DNA of 22,525 nucleotides from Prevotellaceae bacterium UBA2718 (GCA_002353975.1 DEKQ01000094.1:24301-46825); one strand, 5' to 3'. Positions 8,628 to 16,839 are shown, counted from the stretch's first letter. Numbers and translations: made by a program. Notes: generated by a model from the sequence alone, not told the origin.

Positions 8628-10421
8628 TTAGTCCAGCTGCACGTCCGTCGGTGTGCTCTGTATCCACTCCGGCACGAGCTGTATTCCTATCTCCAGTCGT
8701 GGTGTCAGCATGTCTGGCAATACGTTATATGCCTTTGCCAGCGACTCTACCTTGACGGTCAGTGACGTTGTGAAGTCCTGTGTGAACACGCGTCCTTGAG
8801 CCTCTGCTGCTGCACCTTCTGCAGCCTCGGCAGGGTCGATGACGCCTGCAAGGTAGAATTTGGTTCCGCGGTATATCTTGCCGTTAAGACCTATGAAGTC
8901 CTTGTCGCTATTGTTCGTAAACTCTACGACGATAGGTACCTCCTTCTCGTCGTAGCTCTGCAGTACCAAAGTGGAAAGTGTTTCCGACACTCCGCTACCA
9001 CTTCTCATATATATGGTGTTACCGTCTTTGTCTTTCACATGATGGTCATAGGCAAAGCGTGCCTCCAGCTCTGAGTATGGAGCCTTGGGCTTAAAGTCAA
9101 AGCCTAATGGAAGTTGTCCGCCTACGATCACTCCCGTAACGGGGAAGCTGAAGCTTTCAACGGGTATTGCCGTACCTATTGCGTCGGGCAGGGTGGTGTT
9201 GGTAGCCTTGATGTTTATCTTCATGCAGGCTACGGCATATTGTAATGGCTCGATGAGTGCAACAGACTGCGTGTTTGTTGTAACGATGGAGCCTGTCTTG
9301 TATTCGAAGTTGTTAAGCAGGCTGCTCCATTCTGTTGCTGCGCTGTAGTATGTGTTGTCAATCTTATTGCTCGAGGTGTATATCTGGCTGTTGCTGTAAT
9401 AGAACAGCTCAGCAGGGTAAGCATATCGACTGATGTTATTAATGTACGCCAATGTCGTTGTCTGTGTCTCAACTTCAAAGGCTGTTCCGTTCCATCGTAA
9501 TACCGCTGCTCCGTCGGGCAGTCCGATAGAGGCGGGATAGTTCTGCAGCTCTGCTGGGAGTCCTGATGCTACTTTCGCCTTCAGGGCATCGAGCAGTGAC
9601 TGGTGTGCCGGGGTTGTCACCGTAACGCCGTCTAACAGTTGGCGAAGTGCGGCGATGTGTGCATTCACGTTAGGGCCAGAGCCGGCAAACGGGAATGGTC
9701 CCTCGTTGGTCTGATTGATAAAGCTCAGGTAGAGCACCTTCAGTGTGGGCTCTGATGTTCGTGACCATACGCGCTCTGCTCCGCCACTCTCATAGTCTCC
9801 CATTGTGGTGGCTATGTTGGTTAGATAGTTAGCCAACTGCTGTGCTATGGTGGGAACATTGTTGTTAGGTACTATCGATTCCAGGGCAAACGAGGTCTCC
9901 GAAGGTGGTTCGGTAGCTGCAATGTTGGTTACCAAGGAACCGTTATAAGCTTTGTTGGCTATTTCGCTATTGCTGTTCTGCGGGTCCGTTGCCTTCGTAG
10001 CGCGGCAGTAGGCGAGGAAAGATGCCGTTCCGCGTTCGAACGAGCAACCCTCATAATAGTAGAACCAAGCATCTGAGGCAGCCTGGCGGTCAAAGTCATA
10101 GTTGCTGATGCCGTTAACCTGGAAGGCTGTAGGATGGTCCGTAGCTTCGATCTTTCTTGTGGCACGGAATGGGATGACATATACATCCTGTATGCCACGG
10201 TGTGCGGTATTGTCCTGTATTATCTCAGGAGCCAGGCGTGTAGATGGCTGATGCAGCTGTGAAGACACAGAAAACGCCATATCGACAGTGACGTCCTGAT
10301 TTGCTTCGTCACTGTTGAAGACATCATTGCTACAGCTCGTCATCGCTATGGCATATGACAATAATGCGATTATATGTTTACCTCTGATTTCCAGAATCTT
10401 ATTTTTACAGTTCCACATCAT
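8628..10421 (-). CDS. Second Mfa1-like fimbrial subunit (lipoprotein)
   Basis: The product has 597 residues with a lipoprotein signal ending in AIAMTSC (Cys30). Several blocks match the larger fimbrillin encoded upstream at 11521-13785: YPAELFYYSNS against YPAELCYFGNS, GLNGKIYRGTKFYLAG against GMNNMIRNGATFYITG, and RVFTQDFTTS against RVFIQDFMTT close to the C-terminus. The two proteins are therefore paralogues in one operon, seen directly. The C-terminal block ends RLEIGIQLVPEW where the major subunit has QISLGLSVDLKW; this strand is the one expected to take part in donor-strand assembly (family knowledge). The start codon lies 17 bases inside the anchor gene, indicating coupled translation. 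A tip, adaptor or alternative shaft subunit is likely; which one cannot be read from sequence. Confidence 0.85.
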   Translation of the reverse strand: MMWNCKNKILEIRGKHIIALLSYAIAMTSCSNDVFNSDEANQDVTVDMAFSVSSQLHQPSTRLAPEIIQDNTAHRGIQDVYVIPFRATRKIEATDHPTAFQVNGISNYDFDRQAASDAWFYYYEGCSFERGTASFLAYCRATKATDPQNSNSEIANKAYNGSLVTNIAATEPPSETSFALESIVPNNNVPTIAQQLANYLTNIATTMGDYESGGAERVWSRTSEPTLKVLYLSFINQTNEGPFPFAGSGPNVNAHIAALRQLLDGVTVTTPAHQSLLDALKAKVASGLPAELQNYPASIGLPDGAAVLRWNGTAFEVETQTTTLAYINNISRYAYPAELFYYSNSQIYTSSNKIDNTYYSAATEWSSLLNNFEYKTGSIVTTNTQSVALIEPLQYAVACMKINIKATNTTLPDAIGTAIPVESFSFPVTGVIVGGQLPLGFDFKPKAPYSELEARFAYDHHVKDKDGNTIYMRSGSGVSETLSTLVLQSYDEKEVPIVVEFTNNSDKDFIGLNGKIYRGTKFYLAGVIDPAEAAEGAAAEAQGRVFTQDFTTSLTVKVESLAKAYNVLPDMLTPRLEIGIQLVPEWIQSTPTDVQLD

Positions 10422-11457
10422 GATGTTCGCCCTCGTTCCAGTCCAGCATCACACTGACGCCTACTGTGTTGTCATATGAGCGAACGGCGCCATCGTCATC
10501 AATGAAGCCCTTGATAATCATCAGCTGTCCAGCGCGTAAAGGCTTTCTGATACCAAGTACGGTCTTTGTCACTGTGTTGTCGTCATTGGTTACCAAGACC
10601 TGGAACTCCCATATCTTTTCATCCGCTTCTCCGGCTATGAATGGGCTTACAGTCTCTATAACGACTCGTGAAGACGGGTCTTTTGATGGGAAGTTAACGG
10701 AGCAGAAGCTCCAGTGGCCAATCTCTGGCGTGGTGACGGTCTCTGCCTTTATCAGCGGTGAGGAGGCACCATAGACATAGGTGCTGTCCTTGACATTGAA
10801 ACTTGTGGCAAAACCGGTTGTATATACCTGAATATCTTTTGTCTGATGATTACGTGGCTCTAATACAAGAGCGGCAGCACAGTTGGCCATATAGAGCTTG
10901 ACGTTGAACGTCTGGTCTTGATTTGATACCACCTCCATAGGCTGACGTGCCGTGAAGAGACCCGTCGTGTGTGACGGGAGAATGTTGTCTGATGCTGCAT
11001 CCTTCTGCTTGAGGTTAGAAGAATGGCAGTATTCATCACCACTCAGCGATACTATGCTATTGTCCTTCAGATTGGCTGCAGCCAAGTGCATGTACTTCTG
11101 AGCGGGCAAATAGATAGTATAGCTGCGTTGGTTTGCGTTCATCGTAGGTGATTCATGATACTGGCGTATGTCGTTTACGCCAGTATCATAGAATGAGAGA
11201 TCTACGTCGTGGGCATAGTCGGTGAAGATGTTCTGAAGATGTTGCCGCAGAGCCTCTGCCACAGCACTCTCGGTTTCTGTGGACAGCTGTGTCTCTATCT
11301 CCGTCTGTACGTTGGTGATGAGGCGCAGTTCATAGTTCAGCTCATAGTCTTTGCCGCAGTTCTCCAGGTCGTCATCAATCATTGAACACGATGTCTGGGC
11401 TAATGTGCAAAGCAACAAGCTTGCTGCAACGGCAATATGTTTCTTCAACAGTTTCAT
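10405..11457 (-). CDS. FimB/Mfa2-family fimbrial anchor lipoprotein
   Basis: The product has 350 residues with a lipoprotein signal (LLLCTLAQTSC, Cys24) followed at once by SMIDDDLENCG. This is the hallmark start of the FimB/Mfa2 family (DUF1812), in which an acidic stretch and a second cysteine follow the lipidated one. Two transthyretin-like beta domains are expected for the family; strands such as YELRLITN, QTFNVKLYMANC and WEFQVLVTN are consistent with that. The length is close to that of P. gingivalis Mfa2. In the known system this protein anchors the fimbria in the outer membrane and limits its length. It starts 63 bases after the major subunit and overlaps the next subunit gene, which fits the conserved shaft-then-anchor order. 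Confidence 0.9.
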   Translation of the reverse strand: MKLLKKHIAVAASLLLCTLAQTSCSMIDDDLENCGKDYELNYELRLITNVQTEIETQLSTETESAVAEALRQHLQNIFTDYAHDVDLSFYDTGVNDIRQYHESPTMNANQRSYTIYLPAQKYMHLAAANLKDNSIVSLSGDEYCHSSNLKQKDAASDNILPSHTTGLFTARQPMEVVSNQDQTFNVKLYMANCAAALVLEPRNHQTKDIQVYTTGFATSFNVKDSTYVYGASSPLIKAETVTTPEIGHWSFCSVNFPSKDPSSRVVIETVSPFIAGEADEKIWEFQVLVTNDDNTVTKTVLGIRKPLRAGQLMIIKGFIDDDGAVRSYDNTVGVSVMLDWNEGEHHDVEL

Positions 11458-11520
11458 CTATCACGCTATACCTTATTATATTAATGGTCCAAATCCTTTA
11501 TGACTACTTCGGAAAGCACT

Positions 11521-13785
11521 TTATTCTCCGAGGATGATATTGTTAAAGTTCAGACCAGTCTGCCACTTGAGGTCAACACTCAGACCGAGTGAGATCTGTG
11601 AAGAGCGGAGGTCTGGTACCTCAACGATTGCATACTTCAGAGAGTTCGGACCGATAACGAAGTCAGCGGTAGTCATGAAGTCCTGAATGAATACGCGACG
11701 CTCCTTGATGGTTGTGCCATCTTCGTTGTATGGAGGCAGGGCATAGTATGATTTTCCGTCAACCTTTGCTTCGCCTCTTGCCAGAGGCCAGGTGATGCCT
11801 TCACTCCGGTCTGTCGTGCTATGACCCTCATCTGGATCCAGCTTACCGGTGATATAGAATGTAGCACCGTTACGGATCATGTTGTTCATACCCCAGAAGT
11901 TCTTGCCTGTATTGTTTACGAACTCAAGTGCTATGTACACGACATTCTGCTTTGAGCCCTTGTTTGCTGGGTTCCAGTTGTCCCACAATAGAGTGTAGTT
12001 TGGTACGCTCTTGCTTCCACCTTCATTGGGAGAGTAATCAGGTATAGCTGTGCTGGGCAGGTCGGTGTCATATACAAATGACTTGTAGTCAGGATTTGCT
12101 GCAACAGGTACATAGTTCCAACCTACAGTTGGCTCTACGCCACCAACCAGGATTCCTGTCAGGGTGAATGAACCGGGGCCGACATCAATGGTGTTGTCCT
12201 CCTCGGTGGCACCATTGCGCTGCTGGATAGCTTTATTGTTGTCCTTGAGCTGGTCTGCTCCATAGCGTACGGTAGATTTCAGCAGCGCTGTACCATAGTT
12301 GATGTTCTCCTGCATAGCTACACTACGAGTAGAAGAGAGCACGTGAGCGTTCTTTGTCCATGCTTTTGAGCCGGTGCCGGTAGCTCCTGCTGCCCATGAT
12401 GCATCCGCATCCCAATTGTTTGTACCGTCAGGATACTCGGTTGTCTGGTGAGTGTCGTCTGTTACGCGAATAGGGCTGTTGCCAAAGTAGCAAAGCTCTG
12501 CAGGGTAGCGGTAGTTCAGTGGGTTGAATGAGCCGCCATTGCCACCGTCCATAGCGTATGTAGGAATTTCTGTCTTATAAGAATAAACGAAATTTCTTGT
12601 GTTGTCATCAGTCGCATTCTGGATGGCTAAATCCAGTATGGTAGCACCCTGTGGTACGTTAAAGATATTGCGTGGGAAATCGTTCAAGTCCTTTGTTACT
12701 AAGTTATAGTCTTGAGCAATCTGTTCAGAAGTTTTGCCTGTCTTCTCTTTGATGTTGTTAATGGTAGTTACCCACTTCTTGCTGGAAGGGTCAACCAATA
12801 TGCCCAGGTCGGCTCTCAGGTGACCGGCAAAAGCTTTGGTGATGGCTTCTCCTGAAGAAGTGGGGACTGCGCCGTTACACTTATCAATGACCTCACACAG
12901 GTCGCTAAGCATCATGGCAACAGAAGGGCCGGAACCGGCACGTACCTCGTTTGGCTGGAAGGTGTTCATGGATATGAATGCGCCAGCAACGATGCCACCC
13001 AATGTGGTGAGGCCTTCTTTAGGTACCATCTTGCTGTTCACTTCATCCCAAGTAATATAGTCCTTCCATGCTCTGGTCTCAGAATAAGTCACATCTTGAT
13101 AATCTGCCTGGCATTCATATTTCTTGTCCAGCAGCTGGGTCAGAACATCAGCAATCAGGTTCTCATATTGCCTGAATGCAGTATCTCCTGCAGGGTCTGT
13201 TGTGCTTACTGGGATACGCTTCTTAAGCTCGAATCGGATGTCGTTGAGGTCTTTGGCCATTGTCCAGTTCACGGCACCCTGCTGGTTGTTGCCCGTGTGG
13301 GTGTCAGCGGCAGTCTTGATAGCCTTACCCCAGAACATCAGCGTGTTGGTCTCTGTAGGCAGTGACAGCTCAATGACACGGCGTGACTTTGGAGTCGCAC
13401 CAGTAGAGTTGGGGGCAATCTCACCTGCATTCATGATGGTACCCATGTCGTAAACCTTGTTGGCTACAACAGGAGAAGAGATGTGCTTGCCGTCTTGCAG
13501 GGCGTCGCCATTTTTCTGCGTAAATGCTACTACTACTGCATTCTCAATGCCACGGAATAACTGATCTTCTGTAGCCTGAGTGTTGGCAGGTGTCATACGT
13601 GTTGTTGCGGTGTTTCCTGTTGCTACGTTGAGAACGAGGTCAACAGCTACTTCAGAAGCCTTTGCGCCGCTTCCATCGTTGGTTGTTCCGCTCAGACCAT
13701 CGTCAGAGGAACATCCTGCGAACAACATGGCACTAACGGTAATCACTGTACCGAATAGCGCGTTGGTGATTGTCTTTTTCTTCAT
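11521..13785 (-). CDS. Mfa1-type major fimbrial subunit (fimbrillin)
   Basis: The product has 754 residues, well above the roughly 560 of P. gingivalis Mfa1. It begins with a lipoprotein signal (VSAMLFAGC, Cys25) and a Ser/Gly/Asp-rich linker, then EVAVDLVLNVATG and the site TTRMTPANTQA. An arginine at about this distance is where Mfa/Fim precursors are cleaved by an Arg-specific protease to release the donor strand in the known system; the protease here is unknown. FRGIENAVVVAFTQ opens the N-terminal fimbrillin domain. The C-terminal strand ISLGLSVDLKWQTGLNF is typical of Mfa1-type shaft subunits. It is followed by the Mfa2/FimB anchor gene, as expected. No clear promoter is visible in the 129 bases upstream, so transcription probably comes through the DUF3575 gene, though a divergent local promoter cannot be excluded. 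Confidence 0.9.
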   Translation of the reverse strand: MKKKTITNALFGTVITVSAMLFAGCSSDDGLSGTTNDGSGAKASEVAVDLVLNVATGNTATTRMTPANTQATEDQLFRGIENAVVVAFTQKNGDALQDGKHISSPVVANKVYDMGTIMNAGEIAPNSTGATPKSRRVIELSLPTETNTLMFWGKAIKTAADTHTGNNQQGAVNWTMAKDLNDIRFELKKRIPVSTTDPAGDTAFRQYENLIADVLTQLLDKKYECQADYQDVTYSETRAWKDYITWDEVNSKMVPKEGLTTLGGIVAGAFISMNTFQPNEVRAGSGPSVAMMLSDLCEVIDKCNGAVPTSSGEAITKAFAGHLRADLGILVDPSSKKWVTTINNIKEKTGKTSEQIAQDYNLVTKDLNDFPRNIFNVPQGATILDLAIQNATDDNTRNFVYSYKTEIPTYAMDGGNGGSFNPLNYRYPAELCYFGNSPIRVTDDTHQTTEYPDGTNNWDADASWAAGATGTGSKAWTKNAHVLSSTRSVAMQENINYGTALLKSTVRYGADQLKDNNKAIQQRNGATEEDNTIDVGPGSFTLTGILVGGVEPTVGWNYVPVAANPDYKSFVYDTDLPSTAIPDYSPNEGGSKSVPNYTLLWDNWNPANKGSKQNVVYIALEFVNNTGKNFWGMNNMIRNGATFYITGKLDPDEGHSTTDRSEGITWPLARGEAKVDGKSYYALPPYNEDGTTIKERRVFIQDFMTTADFVIGPNSLKYAIVEVPDLRSSQISLGLSVDLKWQTGLNFNNIILGE

Positions 13786-13864
13786 AGTTCTATTGGTTTT
13801 TGTTAATACTATTGTTTTTTATCTATAATTGAGTTGATGTTTTAGACATACATCCTATAAACCA

Positions 13865-13921
13865 CTTGCGTAGCAAGACTTCTTAACTCCTTAACTTCTT
13901 AACTTCTTAACTCCTTACCTC
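13865..13921. repeat. 8-bp tandem repeat with adjacent small hairpin, between DUF3575 gene and major subunit
   Basis: Five units with period 8 run from 13882 to 13921 (plus strand CTTAACTC, CTTAACTT, CTTAACTT, CTTAACTC, CTTACCTC). The last, degenerate unit contains the TAA stop of the DUF3575 gene. Just beside it, CTTGC-GTA-GCAAG (13865-13877) can form a 5-bp hairpin. The rest of the 129-base gap is AT-rich leader for the major subunit. Confidence 0.75.
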
Positions 13922-14505
13922 TTAGGCCCTATCGTCCACACCAGGTTGATGCCCAGCTTGGGCAGCGGGATGAGCTGGCAGTACTTACCCAGATAGGTGC
14001 CGCAGGTGGCACATTCATATTCCTTGTACCATGTGTAGCCCAGCGCCATGCCGATCTCCGCCTCTATGTGCAGACGCCCCGTGAGCCACCAGTTGTAGCC
14101 CCAGCTGCCGCCGATGGCAACGAGGTCTCCCTGACGACGCTTGTCGCGCACCTCTTTATATAGGCCGAACGGAAACTTCACGTTGCCCACGTTGTAGTGG
14201 CTATAGACGGCGTGGATGCCCCAGAAGGACTTGCGGAACATCTCCTTGTTGTAGTGACGCAGGTTGGGCGACACCATGACGTGACGCCATTTCTGGTTCT
14301 TGGCCTTATTATAGTCCCACAGGTTGAAGCCTACATTCATTCCAACTGTCCATGTTGAGTCAAGTCGCAACTCCATGCCAAAGTTTGGCGACAATGCTGC
14401 GTCATACATAAGATTGTTTCGTACTGCAACTCGTTGGCTGCGAACTATTGTTATGCAAAACAAACTTACAAATAATAATATCGATACTCTCTGAATTCTC
14501 AACAT
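13915..14505 (-). CDS. DUF3575-family outer-membrane protein, first gene of the fimbrial operon
   Basis: The product has 196 residues with a Sec signal peptide (about residues 1-23, ending TIVRSQ). It then has VRNNLMYDAALSPNFGMEL, the signature opening of DUF3575, in which a beta-barrel strand carries N-L-x-Y-D-A-x-L-x-P-N. WRHVMVSPNLRHY, the WGIHAVYSHYNVG strand and a late C-x-x-C (ECATC) region with GKY also fit the family, and the last residues form a terminal strand. Alternating hydrophobic strands indicate a small outer-membrane barrel. Members of this family usually sit just upstream of Mfa/Fim fimbrial genes; the biochemical role is not established. It is 129 bases from the major subunit, same strand. 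Confidence 0.85.
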   Translation of the reverse strand: MLRIQRVSILLFVSLFCITIVRSQRVAVRNNLMYDAALSPNFGMELRLDSTWTVGMNVGFNLWDYNKAKNQKWRHVMVSPNLRHYNKEMFRKSFWGIHAVYSHYNVGNVKFPFGLYKEVRDKRRQGDLVAIGGSWGYNWWLTGRLHIEAEIGMALGYTWYKEYECATCGTYLGKYCQLIPLPKLGINLVWTIGPKR

Positions 14506-14614
14506 TTCTTATTGTGTAAAGTTAAGTTCTTATTCTATCTCTCGTAACGTTTCTCACTATACTGTGTTTGCGTTTCCTGGATCAATCTTGTGTGTATTAT
14601 CATTAATATGAGTA

Positions 14615-14622
14615 CAAAATTA
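14615..14622 (-). promoter_or_regulatory. Candidate -7 element for the fimbrial operon
   Basis: TATAATTTTG on the minus strand contains TAatTTTG, a full match to the Bacteroidota -7 box TAnnTTTG. It would give a leader of about 105 bases before the DUF3575 ATG. No TTTG is present at the expected -33 position (around 14643-14646), so the promoter would be weak or activator dependent. Confidence 0.45.
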
Positions 14623-14651
14623 TAAAAATAAATTAAAATGCTTGACTATTA

Positions 14652-14660
14652 GGGGGGGGG
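14652..14660. repeat. Homopolymer G9 (C9 on the operon strand)
   Basis: Nine consecutive G residues on the plus strand lie in an otherwise AT-rich stretch. On the strand reading the fimbrial operon this is C9, beginning about 30 bases upstream of the candidate -7 box and just beyond the expected -33 site. Tracts of this length are prone to slipped-strand length changes. Confidence 0.7.
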
Positions 14661-14811
14661 CATTTCACAAAGATTAACACTTTTAATGCATTTTGGCAGT
14701 AAAAATTGTATATTATACGGTAACAAATGAGAATATGTTTTGATAAAAAGGGAAGTTTCGGAAGTCGCTTGCTCAATATGATGTAACCACTCCTATGCAG
14801 ATTGTGAGCAT

Positions 14812-14877
14812 CCACGTGGGACGTGGGCGTCCTCGCCCGCGACACATAATGTCCCTTCCTCTCTGCCCCAATGGGGC
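14812..14877. repeat. GC-rich hairpins and short palindrome
   Basis: CCACGTGG (14812-14819) is palindromic and ACGTGGG is repeated in tandem (14814-14827). An 8-bp stem with one G-T pair and a 4-base loop lies at 14822-14841 (CGTGGGCG, loop TCCT, CGCCCGCG). A second stem, GCCCC-AAT-GGGGC, lies at 14865-14877. No T-run follows on either strand, so neither is a clear terminator. They may be part of an intergenic repeat family (inference). Confidence 0.5.
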
Positions 14878-15132
14878 GCCTCTCATCCCTCATCCCTCTT
14901 CCCTTGAACGAGATAGGACAAAACGCGCATTTATTCAGATTTTGCATAATTATTCGTGCTCTACAAGCGCATATTTTCCACGAAAAATCTGCTGCTCGCG
15001 TATAAACGTTAAAATGGCAGTTTTGTCTAACGCATTGTTATTCTGGCAGTTGAAATCAGGAGTGTTAAAATATGAATTTTTGAGGGGGTAAAAATGGAAT
15101 AAAACCCCGATGAAATGGCGAATTTTGACCCT

Positions 15133-15217
15133 GTCCGCGAGTAACTTTTAGGGTGTCCGGGAGTAACTTTGAGGGGGTCCCGGAGTAACTTTAAGGGTGT
15201 AAAAGCTACTCGCGGAC
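15133..15217. repeat. Three 22-bp tandem repeats with an inverted fourth copy
   Basis: Units start at 15133, 15155 and 15177, each exactly 22 bp, and share GTCC-[GC]-[CG]-GAGTAACTTT-x-[GA]-GGG. At 15199-15217 a partial copy runs in the opposite direction: its reverse complement, GTCCGCGAGTAGCTTTTAC, differs from the first unit at one base over 18. The first and last units can thus pair into a long stem enclosing the middle two. Confidence 0.85.
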
Positions 15218-15414
15218 ATGATGGAGCATCTTTTTCGTCCCTCAGAAAGGATTTTGGCGATTTTTTAGAGGTTTTTTCATGGCGAAAATAATGCATAATA
15301 TGCATAGGATTTTTGTAACATGTGCAGAAAGGAAAACACAGAGGTAAAGAGATGGCTTTGGGACAGAAATTTTTATAATTAGAATAATCAGGCTACTGAA
15401 ACTTCGGGTGTTTT

Positions 15415-15612
15415 AACCCAAAACGGTCATTAGAATTGCAGTGAGAGTAACCTATGTTTTGAGTAGGTTTTTGCTTTGAACGAAGGAGCAATGCGGGCAT
15501 TGTGACTGAGCGAAAAGCGGAAAGATGCCAGAACAGAGGATATTATCACCGCAATAAATAATGAACACTAACGTAAAGAACCATTATATTGGTCTAATGA
15601 CCGTTTTGGGTT
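15415..15612. repeat. 198-bp segment bounded by a perfect 20-bp inverted repeat (possible MITE-like remnant)
   Basis: AACCCAAAACGGTCATTAGA at 15415-15434 recurs as its exact reverse complement at 15593-15612. The 158 bases between hold no gene. I see no clear target-site duplication, and arm extension beyond 20 bp meets a mismatch. It may be a small non-autonomous element, a scar of one, or a recombination site. Confidence 0.5.
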
Positions 15613-15813
15613 TAAGAACCGCGAATTACCCGCGCTCGGCCCAAAGGGACGCTTGCGTAACAACCTGGGCGACCTTCTGCTGACGCGCGGCTGCCAGCAT
15701 CGGTTTCTGCGCGCTGCAGGGAAGCCCGGAGTTCATAGCGCAGATGAAGAAAGCACAGAAGGAGTATAGGAAGAAGACAAGGTAGGGGAGAAGGCTGTTA
15801 TTGCAGGACGCCG

Positions 15814-16692
15814 CTACTTGGCAGATTCGTATCTGTTGACAGCAAGCGAAGCCTTCTGGCGACCTATGGCGACGAGTTTTTCAGACTTGTCGAAGTCAAA
15901 GATGCCATAGCGGTTCATCTGTATGTCCACGAAGATATCCGGCTTCATCAGCTTTGTCATCAGGATGGAGTTTTGGCGTATCATCAGTGAACTGGCGCGT
16001 GTCAGCACCGTGTAATAGTTGAACTCTATGTCATCTGGTATTATCATGTCGAGAATCTTTGTCTTCAGCGACGTGTCTTGCTTTTGCTTTTCTGTCAGAC
16101 GGTGCATCTCCTCCCACTGCGATTTGTAGTCATGCCCGTTGACATCAACCCCAACCAGAATGTCGCCCTTTTGCCTCTTCACGCGATTTAGCGGAATGGG
16201 GTTGAGCACCCCGCCGTCTATCAGCACCATCCCGTCACGCTCTACAGGCTTGTAGAACGACGGGAGGGAGATGCTGGCGCGGATAGCCTCAAACAGGCTG
16301 CCCTTGCTGAACACGACTTCACGGCCCGATGTCAGGTCAGTAGCCACGGCACAATAGGGGATAGGCAGGTCTTCGATAGCCACATCTGGCACAAACTCCA
16401 TGATGGCCTCGATGATACGGTCCCCCTTCACCAGGTGATTGATGGACAGGGAGAAATCAATCAGCTCCAGCATCCTCTTCTTGTCGATGGTCTTCATCCA
16501 CTCGCGGAACTCGCTCAGCTTGCCGGCAGCATAGACACCCCCGATGAGCGCCCCCATGGAGCAGCCCGCAATGGAGGTGATGCGATAACCGTGTGACAGC
16601 AGCTCCTCTATGGCGCCGATATGTGCCAACCCCCTTGCGCCGCCACTTGACAGCGCCAAAGCCACATCCTTATTGTTCGTCTGTTCAGCCAT
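15814..16692 (-). CDS. Patatin-like phospholipase (RssA-type), cytoplasmic
   Basis: The product has 292 residues from the ATG at 16692. An ATG four codons upstream (16704) would leave almost no leader after the -7 box at 16716-16723, so the shorter start is preferred. VALALSSGGARGLAHIGAI is the oxyanion-hole glycine motif of patatins. GCSMG carries the nucleophile Ser45 and DGGVLNPIP the catalytic Asp159, so the Ser-Asp dyad is complete. There is no signal peptide or membrane segment. The family hydrolyses acyl esters of phospholipids or related lipids; the substrate here is unknown. The gene stands alone, divergent from the nitroreductase fusion operon, with no neighbour that suggests a pathway. 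Confidence 0.9.
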   Translation of the reverse strand: MAEQTNNKDVALALSSGGARGLAHIGAIEELLSHGYRITSIAGCSMGALIGGVYAAGKLSEFREWMKTIDKKRMLELIDFSLSINHLVKGDRIIEAIMEFVPDVAIEDLPIPYCAVATDLTSGREVVFSKGSLFEAIRASISLPSFYKPVERDGMVLIDGGVLNPIPLNRVKRQKGDILVGVDVNGHDYKSQWEEMHRLTEKQKQDTSLKTKILDMIIPDDIEFNYYTVLTRASSLMIRQNSILMTKLMKPDIFVDIQMNRYGIFDFDKSEKLVAIGRQKASLAVNRYESAK

Positions 16693-16715
16693 AATAAAAA
16701 ACATTTACCCGCCTG

Positions 16716-16723
16716 CAAAAGTA
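16716..16723 (-). promoter_or_regulatory. Candidate -7 element for the patatin gene
   Basis: TActTTTG on the minus strand matches the Bacteroidota -7 box. The -33 region is imperfect: ATTG at 16746-16749 with a 22-base spacer, instead of TTTG with about 20. It would give a leader of under 20 bases to the ATG at 16692. Confidence 0.5.
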
Positions 16724-16807
16724 GTGATAATTACTGAATAATCAGCAATTTCGCACAAAGATTTTTAGGGTTTAATGTGCGAATATACACATTTATATGG
16801 ATGTTCG

Positions 16808-16839
16808 TTTGGTTTACTCGATTAAAATCATTAATTTTG
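16808..16839 (+). promoter_or_regulatory. Bacteroidota promoter for the fusion/TSCPD/LUD operon
   Basis: TTTG (16808-16811), a 20-base spacer, then TAatTTTG (16832-16839): both elements match the Bacteroidota consensus at the right spacing. Transcription would start roughly 25 bases before the ATG at 16871. Confidence 0.8.

Larger units (their letters stand above)
14661..15813. other. Long intergenic region without a convincing gene
   Basis: This region separates the fimbrial operon from the patatin gene. Open frames here are short, lack family features or run over repeats. It contains two small hairpins near 14822-14877, the 22-bp tandem repeats (15133-15217), the 20-bp inverted repeat (15415-15612) and a GC-rich stretch (about 15618-15785). 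In that last stretch a 33-codon frame ends SPEFIAQMKKAQKEYRKKTR at a TAG (15783-15785) and looks like the tail of a decayed gene; I could not name it. Confidence 0.6.

Noticed and set aside
13786..13864. Separate promoter for the major fimbrillin
   Set aside because: No TAnnTTTG box was found on the minus strand in this gap; a non-consensus promoter cannot be excluded.
14633..15091. Overlapping short frames on both strands in the intergenic region
   Set aside because: No recognisable composition, start context or family features; they cross hairpins and the G9 tract.
15133..15217. CRISPR array
   Set aside because: The repeats are contiguous with no spacers, and no cas gene is present.
15027..15305. 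Minus-strand 92-codon frame over the 22-bp repeats
   Set aside because: Much of the frame is translated repeat and low-complexity sequence, with no domain or promoter.
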